Shown: in pieces, positions 14,022 to 26,817 of the stretch
Layout: each line of letters opens with the position of its first letter
Position numbering within the stretch: position 1 is the stretch's first letter
From: Argentina anserina
Taxonomy: Eukaryota; Streptophyta; Magnoliopsida; Rosales; Rosaceae
Assembly (NCBI RefSeq): GCF_933775445.1
Contig: NW_026089400.1
Coordinates: forward strand, 296,107 to 360,106
Reading direction: 5' to 3'
Length of the DNA stretch: 64,000 bases
Program-made: the position numbers and the translations under genes
The notes under the pieces: generated by a model
What the model was told of the DNA's origin: nothing
What the model saw: the letters and a program-made list of their open reading frames with translations, nothing else
Databases searched by the model: none

Positions 14022-17000
14022 GAAGCCTTACAGAAAGATACTCAAACGAGAAAAGAAAAGATACACAATTGGAATAGTAAAGATACGGAAACGATGTAAA
14101 GATACACAATTGGAATAGTAAAGATACGCAAACGATGTAAAGATACTCAGTTTGAAAGAAACACACTCCCACACTTGCAAAACTCTCAAATTCAATAGAA
14201 ACTCGCATCAGAAAGCCTTACAGAAAGATACTCAAACGAGAAATGAAAAGATACACAATTGGAATAGTAAAGATATGCAAAAGATGTAAAGATACACAAT
14301 TGGAATAGTAAAGATACGCAAACGATGTAAAGATACTCAGTTTGAAAGAAACACACTCCCACAGTTGTAAAACTCTCAAATACAATAGAAACTCGCATCA
14401 GAAGCCTTACAGAAGGATACTCAAACGAGAAATGAAAAGATACACAATTGGAATAGTAAAGATACGCAAACGATGTAAAGATAGTCAGTTTGAAAGAAAC
14501 ACACTTCCACACTTGCAAGACTCTCAAATACAATAGAAACTCGCATCAGAAGCCTTACAGAAAGATACTCAAACGAGAAAAGAAAAGATACACAATTGGA
14601 ATAGTAAAGATACGCAAACGATGTAAAGATACACAATTGGAATAGTAAAGATACGCAAACGATGTAAAGATACACAATTGGAATAGTAAAGATACGCAAA
14701 CGATGTAAAGATACACAATTGGAATAGTAAAGATACGCAAACGATGTAAAGATACACAATTGGAATAGTAAAGATACGCAAACGATGTAAAGATACTCAG
14801 TTTGAAAGAAACACACTCCCACACTTGCAAGACTCTCAAATACAATAGAAACTCGCATCGGAAGCCTTACAGAAAGATACTCAAACGAGAAAAGAAAAGA
14901 TACACAATTGGAATAGTAAAGATACGGAAACGATGTAAAGATACACAATTGGAATAGTAAAGATACGCAAACGATGTAAAGATACTCAGTTTGAAAGAAA
15001 CACACTCCCACACTTGCAAAACTCTCAAATTCAATAGAAACTCGCATCAGAAAGCCTTACAGAAAGATACTCAAACGAGAAATGAAAAGATACACAATTA
15101 GAATAGTACAGATACGCAAACGATGTAAAGATAGTCAGTTTGAAAGAAACACACTCCCACACTTGCAAGACTCTCAAATACAATATAAACTCGCATCAGA
15201 AGCCTTACAGAAAGATACTTAAACGAGAAAAGAAAAGATACACAATTGGAATAGTAAAGATACGCAAACGATGTAAAGATACACAATTGGAATAGTAAAG
15301 ATACGGAAACGATGTAAAGATACACAATTGGAATAGTAAAGATACGCAAACGATGTAAAGATACTCAGTTTGAAAGAAACACACTCCCACACTTGCAAAA
15401 CTCTCAAATCCAATAGAAACTAGCATCAGAAGCCTTACAGAAAGATACTCAAACGAGAAATGAAAAGATAAACAATTGGAAGAGTAAAGATACGCAAACG
15501 ATGTAAATATACTCAGTTTGAAAGAAACACACTCCCACACTTGCAAAACTCTCAAATCCAATAGAAACTCGCATCAGAAGCCTTACAGAAAGATACTCAA
15601 ACGAGAAATGAAAAGATACACAATTGGAATAGTAAAAATACGCAAACGATGTAAAGACACACAATTGGAATAGTAAAGATACGAAAACGATGTAAAGATA
15701 CTCAGTTTGAAAGAAACACACTCCCACACTTGCAAAACTCTCAAATTCAATAGAAACTCGCATCAGAAGCCTTACAGAAAGATTCTCAAACGAGAAATGA
15801 AACGATACACAATTGGAATAGTAAAGATACTCAAACGATGTAAAGATACACAATTGGAATAGTAAAGATACGCAAACGATGTAAAGATACACAATTGGAA
15901 TAGTAAAGATACGCAAACTATGTAAAGATAATCAGTTTGAAAGAAACACACTCCCACACTTGCAAAACTCTCAAATTCAATAGAAACTCGCATCAGAAAG
16001 CCTTACAGAAATATACTCAAACGAGAAATGAAAAGATACACAATTGGAATAGTAAAGATACGCAAACGATGTAAAGATACACAATTGGAATATTAAAGAT
16101 ACGGAAACGATGTAAAGATACACAATTGGAATAGTAAAGATACGCAAACGATGTAAAGATACTCAGTTTGAAAGAAACACACTCCCACACTTGCAAAACT
16201 CTCAAATTCAATAGAAACTCGCATCAGAAGCCTTACAGAAAGATTCTCAAACGAGAAATGAAACGATACACAATTGGAATAGTAAAGATACGCAAACGAT
16301 GTAAAGATACACAATTGGAATAGTAAAGATACGCAAACGATGTAAAGATACTCAGTTTGAAAGAAACACACTCCCACACTTGCAAAACTCTCAAAAAAAT
16401 AGAAACTCGCATCAGAAGCCTTACAGAAAGATACTCAAACGAGAAATGAAAAGATACACAATTGGAATAGTAAAGATACGCAAACGATGTAAAGATACAC
16501 AATTGGAATAGTAAACATACGCAAACTATGTAAAGATACTCAGTTTGAAAGAAACACACTCCCACACTTGCAAAACTCTCAAATTCAATAGAAACTCGCA
16601 TCAGAAAGCCTTACAGAAAGATACTCAAACGAGAAATGAAAATATACACAATTGGAATAGTAAAGATACGCAAACGATGTAAAGATACACAATTGGAATA
16701 GTAAAGATACGCAAACGATGTAAAGATACACAATTGGAATAGTAAAGATACGCAAACGATGTAAAGATAGTCAGTTTGAAAGAAACACACTCCCACACTT
16801 GCAAGACTCTAAAATACTATAGAAACTCGCATCAGAAGCCTTACAGAAAGATACTCAAACGAGAAAAGAAAAGATACACAATTGGAATAGTAAAGATACG
16901 CAAACAATGTAAAGATACACAATTGGAATAGTAAAGATACGCAAACGATGTAAAGAAACTCAGTTTGAAAGAAACACACTCCCACACTTGCAAAACTCTC

Positions 17001-17522
17001 AAATACAATAGAAACTCGCATCAGAAGCCTTACAGAAAGATACTCAAACGAGAAATGAAAAGATACACAATTGGAATAGTAAAGATACGCAAACGATGTA
17101 AAGATAGTCAGTTTGAAAGAAACACACTCCCACATTTGCAAAACTCTCAAATTCAATAGAAACTCGCATAAGAAAGCCTTACAGAAAGATACTCAAACGA
17201 GAAATGAAAAGATACACAATTGGAATAGTGAAGATACGCAAACGATGTAAAGATACACAATTGGAATATTAAAGATACGGAAACGATGTAAAGATACACA
17301 ATTGGAATAGTAAAGATACGCAAACGATGTAAAGATACTCAGTTTGAAAGAAACACACTCCCACACTTGCAAAACTCTCAAATACAATAGAAACTCGCAT
17401 CAGAAGCCTTACAGAAAGATACTCAAACGAGAAACGAAAAGATACACAATTGGAATAGTAAACATACGCAAACGATATAAAGATAGTCAGTTTGAAAGAA
17501 ACACACTCCCACACTTGCAAAA
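14022..17522 (+). repeat. Tandem ~3.5 kb duplication, right copy
   Basis: This is the partner of 10,386-13,845. It has five 41 bp subunits at 14,589-14,793 where the left copy has four, three at 15,239-15,361 where the left has two, and three at 16,645-16,767 where the left has four. The left limit is set by CATCAGAAGCC against CATCGGAAGCC. The right limit is where CAAATTCAATAG replaces CAAATACAATAG. Confidence 0.88.
14589..14793 (+). repeat. Five-copy run of the 41 bp subunit
   Basis: Subunits start at 14,589, 14,630, 14,671, 14,712 and 14,753, followed by the core at 14,794. The corresponding place in the duplicated partner, 10,953-11,116, holds four units, the last of which has CAAGTGG instead of CAATTGG. 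The preceding core is of the GAGAAAAGAAAAG type. Confidence 0.96.
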
Positions 17523-17534
17523 CTCTCAAATTCA

Positions 17535-20180
17535 ATAGAAACTCGCATCAGAAGCCTTACAGAAAGATACTCAAACGAGAAAAGAAAAGATACACAATTG
17601 GAATAGTAAAGATACGCAAACGATGTAAAGATACACAATTGGAATAGTAAAGATACGCAAACGATGTAAAGAAACTCAGTTTGAAAGAAACACACTCCCA
17701 CACTTGCAAAACTCTCAAATACAATAGAAATTCGCATCAGAAGCCTTACAGAAAGATACTCAAACGAGAAACGAAAAGATACACAATTGGAATAGTAAAC
17801 ATACGCAAACGATATAAAGATAGTCAGTTTGAAAGAAACACACTCCCACACTTGCAAAACTCTCAAATTCAATAGAAACTCGCATCAGAAGCCTTACAGA
17901 AAGATACTCAAACGAGAAAAGAAAAGATACACAATTGGAATAGTAAAGATACGCAAACGATGTAAAGATACACAATTGGAATAGTAAAGATACGCAAACG
18001 ATGTAAATATACACAATTGGAATAGTAAAGATACGCAAACGATGTAAAGATACTCAGTTTGAAAGAAACACACTCCCACACTTGCAAAACTCTCAAATTC
18101 AATAGAAACTCGCATCAGAAAGCCTTACAGAAAGATACTCAAACGAGAAATGAAAAGATACACAATTGGAATAGTAAAGATACGCAAACTATGTAAAGAT
18201 ACACAATTTGAATAGTAAAGATACGCAAACGATGTAAAGATACTCAGTTTGAAAGAAACACACTCCCACAGTTGCAAAACTCTCAAATACAATAGAAACT
18301 CGCATCAGAAGCCTTACAAAAGGATACTCAAACGAGAAATGAAAAGATACACAATTGGAATAGTAAAGATACGCAAACGATGTAAAGATAGTCAGTTTGA
18401 AAGAAACACACTCCCACACTTGCAAGACTCTCAAATACAATAGAAACTCGCATCAGAAGCCTTACAGAAAGATACTCAAACGAGAAAAGAAAAGATACAC
18501 AATTGGAATAGTAAAGATACGCAACTGATGTAAAGATACACAATTGGAATAGTAAAGATACGCAAACGATGTAAAGATAGTCAGTTTGAAAGAAACACAC
18601 TCCCACACTTGCAGGACTCTCAAATACAATAGAAACTCGCATCGGAAGCCTTACAGAAAGATACTCAAACGAGAAAAGAAAAGATACACAATTGGAATAG
18701 TAAAGATACGCAAACGATGTAAAGATACACAATTGGAATAGTAAAGATACGCAAACGATGTAAAGATACGCAATTGGAATAGTAAAGATACGCAAACAAT
18801 GTAAAGATAGTTAGTTTGAAAGAAACACACTCCCACACTTGCAAAACTCTCAAATTCAATAGAAACTCGCATCAGAAAGCCTTACAGAAAGATACTCAAA
18901 CGAGAAATGAAAAGATACACAATTGGAATAGTAAAGATACGCAAACGATGTAAAGATACACAATTGGAATAGTAAAGATACGCAAAAGATGTAAAGATAC
19001 TCAGTTTGAAAGAAACACACTCCCACACTTGCAAAACTCTCAAATTCAATAGAAACTCGCATCAGAAAGCCTTACAGAAAGATACTCAAATGAGAAATGA
19101 AAAGATACACAATTGGAATAGTAAAGATACGCAAACGATGTAAAGATACACAATTGGAATAGTAAAGATACGCAAACGATGTAAAGATACTCAGTTTGAA
19201 AGAAACACACTCCCACACTTGCAAAACTCTCAAATCCAATAGAAACTAGCATCAGAACCTTACAGAAAGATACTCAAACGAGAAATGAAAAGATAAACAA
19301 TTGGAAGAGTAAAGATACGCAAACGATGTAAATATACTCAGTTTGAAAGAAACACACTCCCACACTTGCAAAACTCTCAAATCCAATAGAAACTCGCATC
19401 AGAAGCCTTACAGAAAGATACTCAAACGAGAAATGAAAAGATACACAATTGGAATAGTAAAAATACGCAAACGATGTAAAGACACACAATTGGAATAGTA
19501 AAGATACGAAAACGATGTAAAGATACTCAGTTTGAAAGAAACACACTCCCACACTTGCAAAACTCTCAAATTCAATAGAAACTCGCATCAGAAGCCTTAC
19601 AGAAAGATTCTCAAACGAGAAATGAAACGATACACAATTGGAATAGTAAAGATACTCAAACGATGTAAAGATACACAATTGGAATAGTAAAGATACGCAA
19701 ACGATGTAAAGATACACAATTGGAATAGTAAAGATACGCAAACTATGTAAAGATACTCAGTTTGAAAGAAACACACTCCCACACTTGCAAAACTCTCAAA
19801 TTCAATAGAAACTCGCATCAGAAAGCCTTACAGAAAGATACTCAAACGAGAAATGAAAAGATACACAATTGGAATAGAAAAGATACGCAAACGATGTAAA
19901 AATACACAATTGGAATAGTAAAGATACGCAAACTATGTAAAGATACTCAGTTTGAAAGAAACACACTCCCACACTTGCAAAACTCTCAAATTCAATAGAA
20001 ACTCGCATCAGAAAGCCTTACAGAAAGATACTTAAACGAGAAATGAAAAGATACACAATTGGAATAGTAAAGATGCGCAAACGATGTAAAGATACGCAAT
20101 TGGAATTGTAAAGATACGCAAACTATGTAAAGATACTCAGTTTGAAAGAAACACACTCCCACACTTGCAAAACTCTCAAA
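17535..20180 (+). repeat. ~2.65 kb duplicated segment, left copy (3,703 bp offset)
   Basis: The segment matches 21,238-23,883 at a constant 3,703 bp offset, so no 41 bp gain or loss has occurred since duplication. Shared rare marks are GAAATTCGCATC (17,729 and 21,432), CGCAACTGATG (about 18,523 and 22,226), GATAGTTAG (about 18,807 and 22,510) and GATGCGCAAACG (about 20,073 and 23,776). Its first part, about 17,642-18,799, also matches 9,153-10,310 at an 8,489 bp offset. Confidence 0.87.
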
Positions 20181-20412
20181 TTCAATAGAAACTCGCATCA
20201 GAAGCCTTACAGAAAGATACTCAAACGAGAAACGAAAAGATACACAATTGGAATAGTAAAGATACGCAAACGATGTAAAGATACACAATTGGAATAGTAA
20301 AGATACGCAAACGATGTAAATATACACAATTGGAATAGTAAAGATACGCAAACGATGTAAAGATACTCAGTTTGAAAGAAACACACTCCCACACTTGCAA
20401 AACTCTCAAATC

Positions 20413-21300
20413 CAATAGAAACTCGCATCAGAAGCCTTACAGAAAGATACTCAAACGAGAAACGAAAAGATACACAATTGGAATAGTAAACATACGCAAA
20501 CGATATAAAGATAGTCAGTTTGAAAGAAACACACTCCCACACTTGCAAAACTCTCAAATACAATAGAAAGTCGCATCAGAAGCCTTACAGAAAGATACTC
20601 AAACGAGAAACGAAAAGATACACAATTGGAATAGTAAACATACGCAAACGATATAAAGATAGTCAGTTTGAAAGAAACACACTCCCACACTTGCAAAACT
20701 CTCAAATTCAATAGAAACTCACATCAGAAGCCTTACAGAAAGATACTCAAACGAGAAAAGAAAAGATACACAATTGGAATAGTAAAGATACGGAAACGAT
20801 GTAAAGATACACAATTGGAATAGTAAAGATACGCAAACGATGTAAAGATACTCAGTTTGAAAGAAACACACTCCCACACTTGCAAAACTCTCAAATTCAA
20901 TAGAAACTCGCATCAGAAAGCCTTACAGAAAGATACTCAAACGAGAAATGAAAAGATACACAATTGGAATAGTAAAGATATGCAAAAGATGTAAAGATAC
21001 ACAATTGGAATAGTAAAGATACGCAAACGATGTAAAGATACTCAGTTTGAAAGAAACACACTCCCACAGTTGTAAAACTCTCAAATACAATAGAAACTCG
21101 CATCAGAAGCCTTACAGAAGGATACTCAAACGAGAAATGAAAAGATACACAATTGGAATAGTAAAGATACGCAAACGATGTAAAGATAGTCAGTTTGAAA
21201 GAAACACACTTCCACACTTGCAAGACTCTCAAATACAATAGAAACTCGCATCAGAAGCCTTACAGAAAGATACTCAAACGAGAAAAGAAAAGATACACAA
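20413..21300 (+). repeat. Copied segment of 13,708-14,600 (6,705 bp offset)
   Basis: This stretch sits between the two 2.65 kb copies and matches 13,708-14,600 at a constant 6,705 bp offset. It includes the tandem pair of 148 bp monomers with GAAAGTCGCATC and ACGATATAAAG, the CTCACATCAGAAG variant, and the GATATGCAAAAGATG subunit. The match ends where the five-subunit run of 14,589-14,793 is replaced by two subunits. Confidence 0.85.
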
Positions 21301-23883
21301 TTGGAATAGTAAAGATACGCAAACGATGTAAAGATACACAATTGGAATAGTAAAGATACGCAAACGATGTAAAGAAACTCAGTTTGAAAGAAACACACTC
21401 CCACACTTGCAAAACTCTCAAATACAATAGAAATTCGCATCAGAAGCCTTACAGAAAGATACTCAAACGAGAAACGAAAAGATACACAATTGGAATAGTA
21501 AACATACGCAAACGATATAAAGATAGTCAGTTTGAAAGAAACACACTCCCACACTTGCAAAACTCTCAAATTCAATAGAAACTCGCATCAGAAGCCTTAC
21601 AGAAAGATACTCAAACGAGAAAAGAAAAGATACACAATTGGAATAGTAAAGATACGCAAACGATGTAAAGATACACAATTGGAATAGTAAAGATACGCAA
21701 ACGATGTAAATATACACAATTGGAATAGTAAAGATACGCAAACGATGTAAAGATACTCAGTTTGAAAGAAACACACTCCCACACTTGCAAAACTCTCAAA
21801 TTCAATAGAAACTCGCATCAGAAAGCCTTACAGAAAGATACTCAAACGAGAAATGAAAAGATACACAATTGGAATAGTAAAGATACGCAAACTATGTAAA
21901 GATACACAATTTGAATAGTAAAGATACGCAAACGATGTAAAGATACTCAGTTTGAAAGAAACACACTCCCACAGTTGCAAAACTCTCAAATACAATAGAA
22001 ACTCGCATCAGAAGCCTTACAAAAGGATACTCAAACGAGAAATGAAAAGATACACAATTGGAATAGTAAAGATACGCAAACGATGTAAAGATAGTCAGTT
22101 TGAAAGAAACACACTCCCACACTTGCAAGACTCTCAAATACAATAGAAACTCGCATCAGAAGCCTTACAGAAAGATACTCAAACGAGAAAAGAAAAGATA
22201 CACAATTGGAATAGTAAAGATACGCAACTGATGTAAAGATACACAATTGGAATAGTAAAGATACGCAAACGATGTAAAGATAGTCAGTTTGAAAGAAACA
22301 CACTCCCACACTTGCAGGACTCTCAAATACAATAGAAACTCGCATCGGAAGCCTTACAGAAAGATACTCAAACGAGAAAAGAAAAGATACACAATTGGAA
22401 TAGTAAAGATACGCAAACGATGTAAAGATACACAATTGGAATAGTAAAGATACGCAAACGATGTAAAGATACACAATTGGAATAGTAAAGATACGCAAAC
22501 AATGTAAAGATAGTTAGTTTGAAAGAAACACACTCCCACACTTGCAAAACTCTCAAATTAAATAGAAACTCGCATCAGAAAGCCTTACAGAAAGATACTC
22601 AAACGAGAAATGAAAAGATACACAATTGGAATAGTAAAGATACGCAAACGATGTAAAGATACACAATTGGAATAGTAAAGATACGCAAAAGATGTAAAGA
22701 TACTCAGTTTGAAAGAAACACACTCCCACACTTGCAAAACTCTCAAATTCAATAGAAACTCGCATCAGAAAGCCTTACAGAAAGATACTCAAATGAGAAA
22801 TGAAAAGATACACAATTGGAATAGTAAAGATACGCAAACGATGTAAAGATACACAATTGGAATAGTAAAGATACGCAAACGATGTAAAGATACTCAGTTT
22901 GAAAGAAACACACTCCCACACTTGCAAAACTCTCAAATCCAATAGAAACTAGCATCAGAACCTTACAGAAAGATACTCAAACGAGAAATGAAAAGATAAA
23001 CAATTGGAAGAGTAAAGATACGCAAACGATGTAAATATACTCAGTTTGAAAGAAACACACTCCCACACTTGCAAAACTCTCAAATCCAATAGAAACTCGC
23101 ATCAGAAGCCTTACAGAAAGATACTCAAACGAGAAATGAAAAGATACACAATTGGAATAGTAAAAATACGCAAACGATGTAAAGACACACAATTGGAATA
23201 GTAAAGATACGAAAACGATGTAAAGATACTCAGTTTGAAAGAAACACACTCCCACACTTGCAAAACTCTCAAATTCAATAGAAACTCGCATCAGAAGCCT
23301 TACAGAAAGATTCTCAAACGAGAAATGAAACGATACACAATTGGAATAGTAAAGATACTCAAACGATGTAAAGATACACAATTGGAATAGTAAAGATACG
23401 CAAACGATGTAAAGATACACAATTGGAATAGTAAAGATACGCAAACTATGTAAAGATACTCAGTTTGAAAGAAACACACTCCCACACTTGCAAAACTCTC
23501 AAATTCAATAGAAACTCGCATCAGAAAGCCTTACAGAAAGATACTCAAACGAGAAATGAAAAGATACACAATTGGAATAGAAAAGATACGCAAACGATGT
23601 AAAAATACACAATTGGAATAGTAAAGATACGCAAACTATGTAAAGATACTCAGTTTGAAAGAAACACACTCCCACACTTGCAAAACTCTCAAATTCAATA
23701 GAAACTCGCATCAGAAAGCCTTACAGAAAGATACTTAAACGAGAAATGAAAAGATACACAATTGGAATAGTAAAGATGCGCAAACGATGTAAAGATACGC
23801 AATTGGAATTGTAAAGATACGCAAACTATGTAAAGATACTCAGTTTGAAAGAAACACACTCCCACACTTGCAAAACTCTCAAA
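21238..23883 (+). repeat. ~2.65 kb duplicated segment, right copy
   Basis: Partner of 17,535-20,180 with no length difference. Small differences include GATACACAATT at about 22,471 where the left copy has GATACGCAATT, and CTCAAATTAAATAG at about 22,553 where the left has CTCAAATTCAATAG. The right end is where CTCAAATTAAATAG at about 23,880 departs from the partner. Confidence 0.87.
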
Positions 23884-24307
23884 TTAAATAGAAACTCGAA
23901 TCAGAAAGCCTTACAGAAAGATACTCAAACGAGAAATGAAAAGATACACAATTGGAATAGTAAATATACGCAAACGATGTAAAGATACACAATTGGAATA
24001 GTAAAGATACGCAAAAGATGTAAAGATACTCAGTTTGAAAGAAACACACTCCCACACTTGCAAAACTCTCAAATTCAATAGAAACTCGCATCAGAAAGCC
24101 TTACAGAAAGATACTCAAATGAGAAATGAAAAGATACACAATTGGAATAGTAAAGATACGCAAACGATTTAAAGATATTCAGTCTGAAAGAAACACACTC
24201 CCACACTTGCAAAACTCTCAAATTCAATAGAAACTCGCATAAGAAAGCCTTACAGAAAAATACTCAAATGAGAAATTAAAAGATACAAAATTGGAATAGT
24301 AAAGATA

Positions 24308-24330
24308 CGCAATGGATATAAAGATACACA
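24308..24330 (+). repeat. Diverged subunit variant CGCAATGGATATAAAG
   Basis: The subunit end reads CGCAATGGATATAAAG instead of CGCAAACGATGTAAAG and is followed by an ACACAGTTTG anchor. It recurs only at 25,704, 28,387 and 32,084, always next to a monomer with GATATTCAGTCTG and GCATAAGAAAG, so these two monomers travel as a linked block. Confidence 0.9.
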
Positions 24331-26627
24331 GTTTGAAAGAAACACACTCCCACACTTGCAAAACTCTCAAATTCAATAGAAACTCGCATCAGAAAGCCTT
24401 ACAGAAAGATACTCAAACGAGAAATGAAAAGATACACAATTGGAATAGTAAAGATACGCAAACGATGTAAAGATACGCAATTGGAATTGTAAAGATACGC
24501 AAACTATGTAAAGATACTCAGTTTGAAAGAAACACACTCCCACACTTGCAAAACTCTCAAATTCAATAGAAACTCGCATCAGAAAGCCTTACAGAAAGAT
24601 ACTCAAACGAGAAATGAAAAGATACACAATTGGAATAGTAAAGATACGCAAACGATGTAAAGATACACAATTGGAATAGTAAAGATACGCAAACAATGTA
24701 AAGATAGTTAGTTTGAAAGAAACACACTCCCACACTTGCAAAACTCTCAAATACAATAGAAACTCGCATCAGAAGCCTTACAGAAAGATACTCAAACGAG
24801 AAATGAAAAGATACACAATTGGAATAGTAAAGATACGCAAACGATGTAAATATACTCAGTTTGAAAGAAACACACTCCCACACTTGCAAAACTCTCAAAT
24901 TCAATCGAAACTCGCATCAGAAAGCCTTACAGAAATATACTCAAACGAGAAATGAAGAGATACACAATTGGAATAGTAAAGATACGCAAACGATGTAAAG
25001 ATACACAATTAGAATAGTAAAGATACGCAAACTATGTAAAGATACTCAGTTTGAAAGAAACACACTCCCACACTTGCAAAACTCTCAAATTGAATAGAAA
25101 CTCGCATCAGAAAGCCTTACAGAAAGATACTCAAACGAGAAATGAAAAGATACAGAATTGGAATAGTAAAGATACGCAAACGATGTAAAGTTACACAATT
25201 GAAGTAGTAAAGATACGCAAACGATGTAAAGATACTCAGTTTGAAAGAAACACACTCCCACACTTGCAAAACTCTCAAATTAAATAGAAACTCGAATCAG
25301 AAAGCCTTACAGAAAGATACTCAAACGAGAAATGAAAAGATACACAATTGGAATAGTAAATATACGCAAACGATGTAAAGATACACAATTGGAATAGTAA
25401 AGATACGCAAAAGATGTAAAGATACTCAGTTTGAAAGAAACACACTCCCACACTTGTAAAACTCTCAAATTCAATAGAAACTCGCATCAGAAAGCCTTAC
25501 AGAAAGATACTCAAATGAGAAATGAAAAGATACACAATTGGAATAGTAAAGATATGCAAACGATGTAAAGATATTCAGTCTGAAAGAAACACACTCCCAC
25601 ACTTGCAAAACTCTCAAATTCAATAGAAACTCGCATAAGAAAGCCTTACAGAAAAATACTCAAACGAGAAATGAAAAGATACAAAATTGGAATAGTAAAG
25701 ATACGCAATGGATATAAAGATACACAGTTTGAAAGAAACACACTCCCACACTTGGAAAACTCTCAAATACAATAGAAACTCGCATCAGAAAGCCTTACAG
25801 AAAGATACTCAAACGAGAAATGAAAAGATACACAATTGGAATAGTAAAGATACGCAAACGATGTAAAGATACACAATTGGAATAGTAAAGATACGCAAAC
25901 GATGTAAAGATACACAATTGGAATAGTAAAGATACGCAAACGATGTAAAGATACTCAGTTTGAAAGAAACACACTCCCACACTTGCAAAACTGTCAAATA
26001 CAATAGAAACTCCCATCAGAAGCCTTACAGAAAGATACTCAAACGAGAAATGAAAAGATACACAATTGGAATAGTAAAGATACGCAAACGATGTGAATAT
26101 ACTCAGTTTGAAAGAAACACACTCCCACACTTGCAAAACTCTCAAATTCAATAGAAACTCGCATCAGAAAGCCTTACAGAAAGATACTCAAACGAGAAAT
26201 GAAAAGATACACAATTGGAATAGTAAAGATACGCAAACGATGTAAAGATACACAATTGGAATAGTAAAGATACGCAAACAATGTAAAGATACTCAGTTTG
26301 AAAGAAACACACTCCCACACTTGCAAAACTCTCAAATACAATAGAAACTCCCATCAGAAGCCTTATAGAAAGATACTCAAACGAGAAATGAAAAGATACA
26401 CAATTGGAATAGTAAAGATACGCAAACGATGTAAATATACTCAGTTTGAAAGAAACACACTCCCACACTTGCAAAACTCTCAAATTCAATAGAAACTCGC
26501 ATCAGAAAGCCTTACAGAAAGATACTCAAACGAGAAATGAAAAGATACACAATTGGAATAGAAAAGATACGCAAACGATGTAAAAATACACAATTGGAAT
26601 AGTAAAGATACGCAAACTATGTAAAGA

Positions 26628-26817
26628 TACTCAGTTTGAAAGAAACACACTCCCACACTTGCAAAACTCTCAAATTCAATAGAAACTCGCATCAGAAAGC
26701 CTTACAGAAAGATACTCGAACGAGAAATGAAAAGATACACAATTGGAATAGAAAAGATACGCAAACGATGTAAAAATACACAATTGGAATAGTAAAGATA
26801 CGCAAACTATGTAAAGA
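26628..26817 (+). repeat. Representative 190 bp monomer (108 bp core + 2 x 41 bp)
   Basis: This copy shows the standard layout. The core covers 26,628-26,735 and the two 41 bp subunits cover 26,736-26,776 and 26,777-26,817. The next monomer starts with the same TACTCAGTTTG anchor at 26,818. The consensus 190-mer has 89 A, 36 T, 35 C and 30 G by hand count. The core carries the landmarks CACTCCCACACTTG, CTCTCAAATTCAATAG, CTCGCATCAGAAAGCC and GATACTCAAACGAG in that order. This particular copy differs slightly, with GATACTCGAACGAG. Confidence 0.96.
26736..26776 (+). repeat. Representative 41 bp subunit
   Basis: The subunit runs from TACACAATTGG to GATGTAAAGA and repeats at exactly 41 bp. It is an internal dimer: GTAAAGATACGCAA and GTAAAGATACACAA differ at one position and lie alternately 22 and 19 bp apart. 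It contains the palindrome CAATTG once. None of TTA, CTA or TCA occurs in it or across its junction, so tandem copies are stop-free in all three minus-strand frames. This copy carries the GGAATAGAAAAG variant shared with its neighbours. Confidence 0.95.

Noticed and set aside
14421..15047. Longest open frame, minus strand, 208 residues, hydrophobic and Tyr/Phe/Leu-rich
   Set aside because: It spans several satellite monomers and exists because the 41-mer has no minus-strand stops. Monomer lengths are mostly not multiples of three, so frames shift at each repeat and close soon after. Similar frames recur throughout the array and no gene signals accompany them.
17535..23883. Mosaic duplications as a genome-assembly artefact
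   Set aside because: Not excluded, but not adopted: copies carry private substitutions and different subunit numbers, which an exact assembly duplication would not show in general. The constant 3,703 bp pair is the place where read-level checking matters most.
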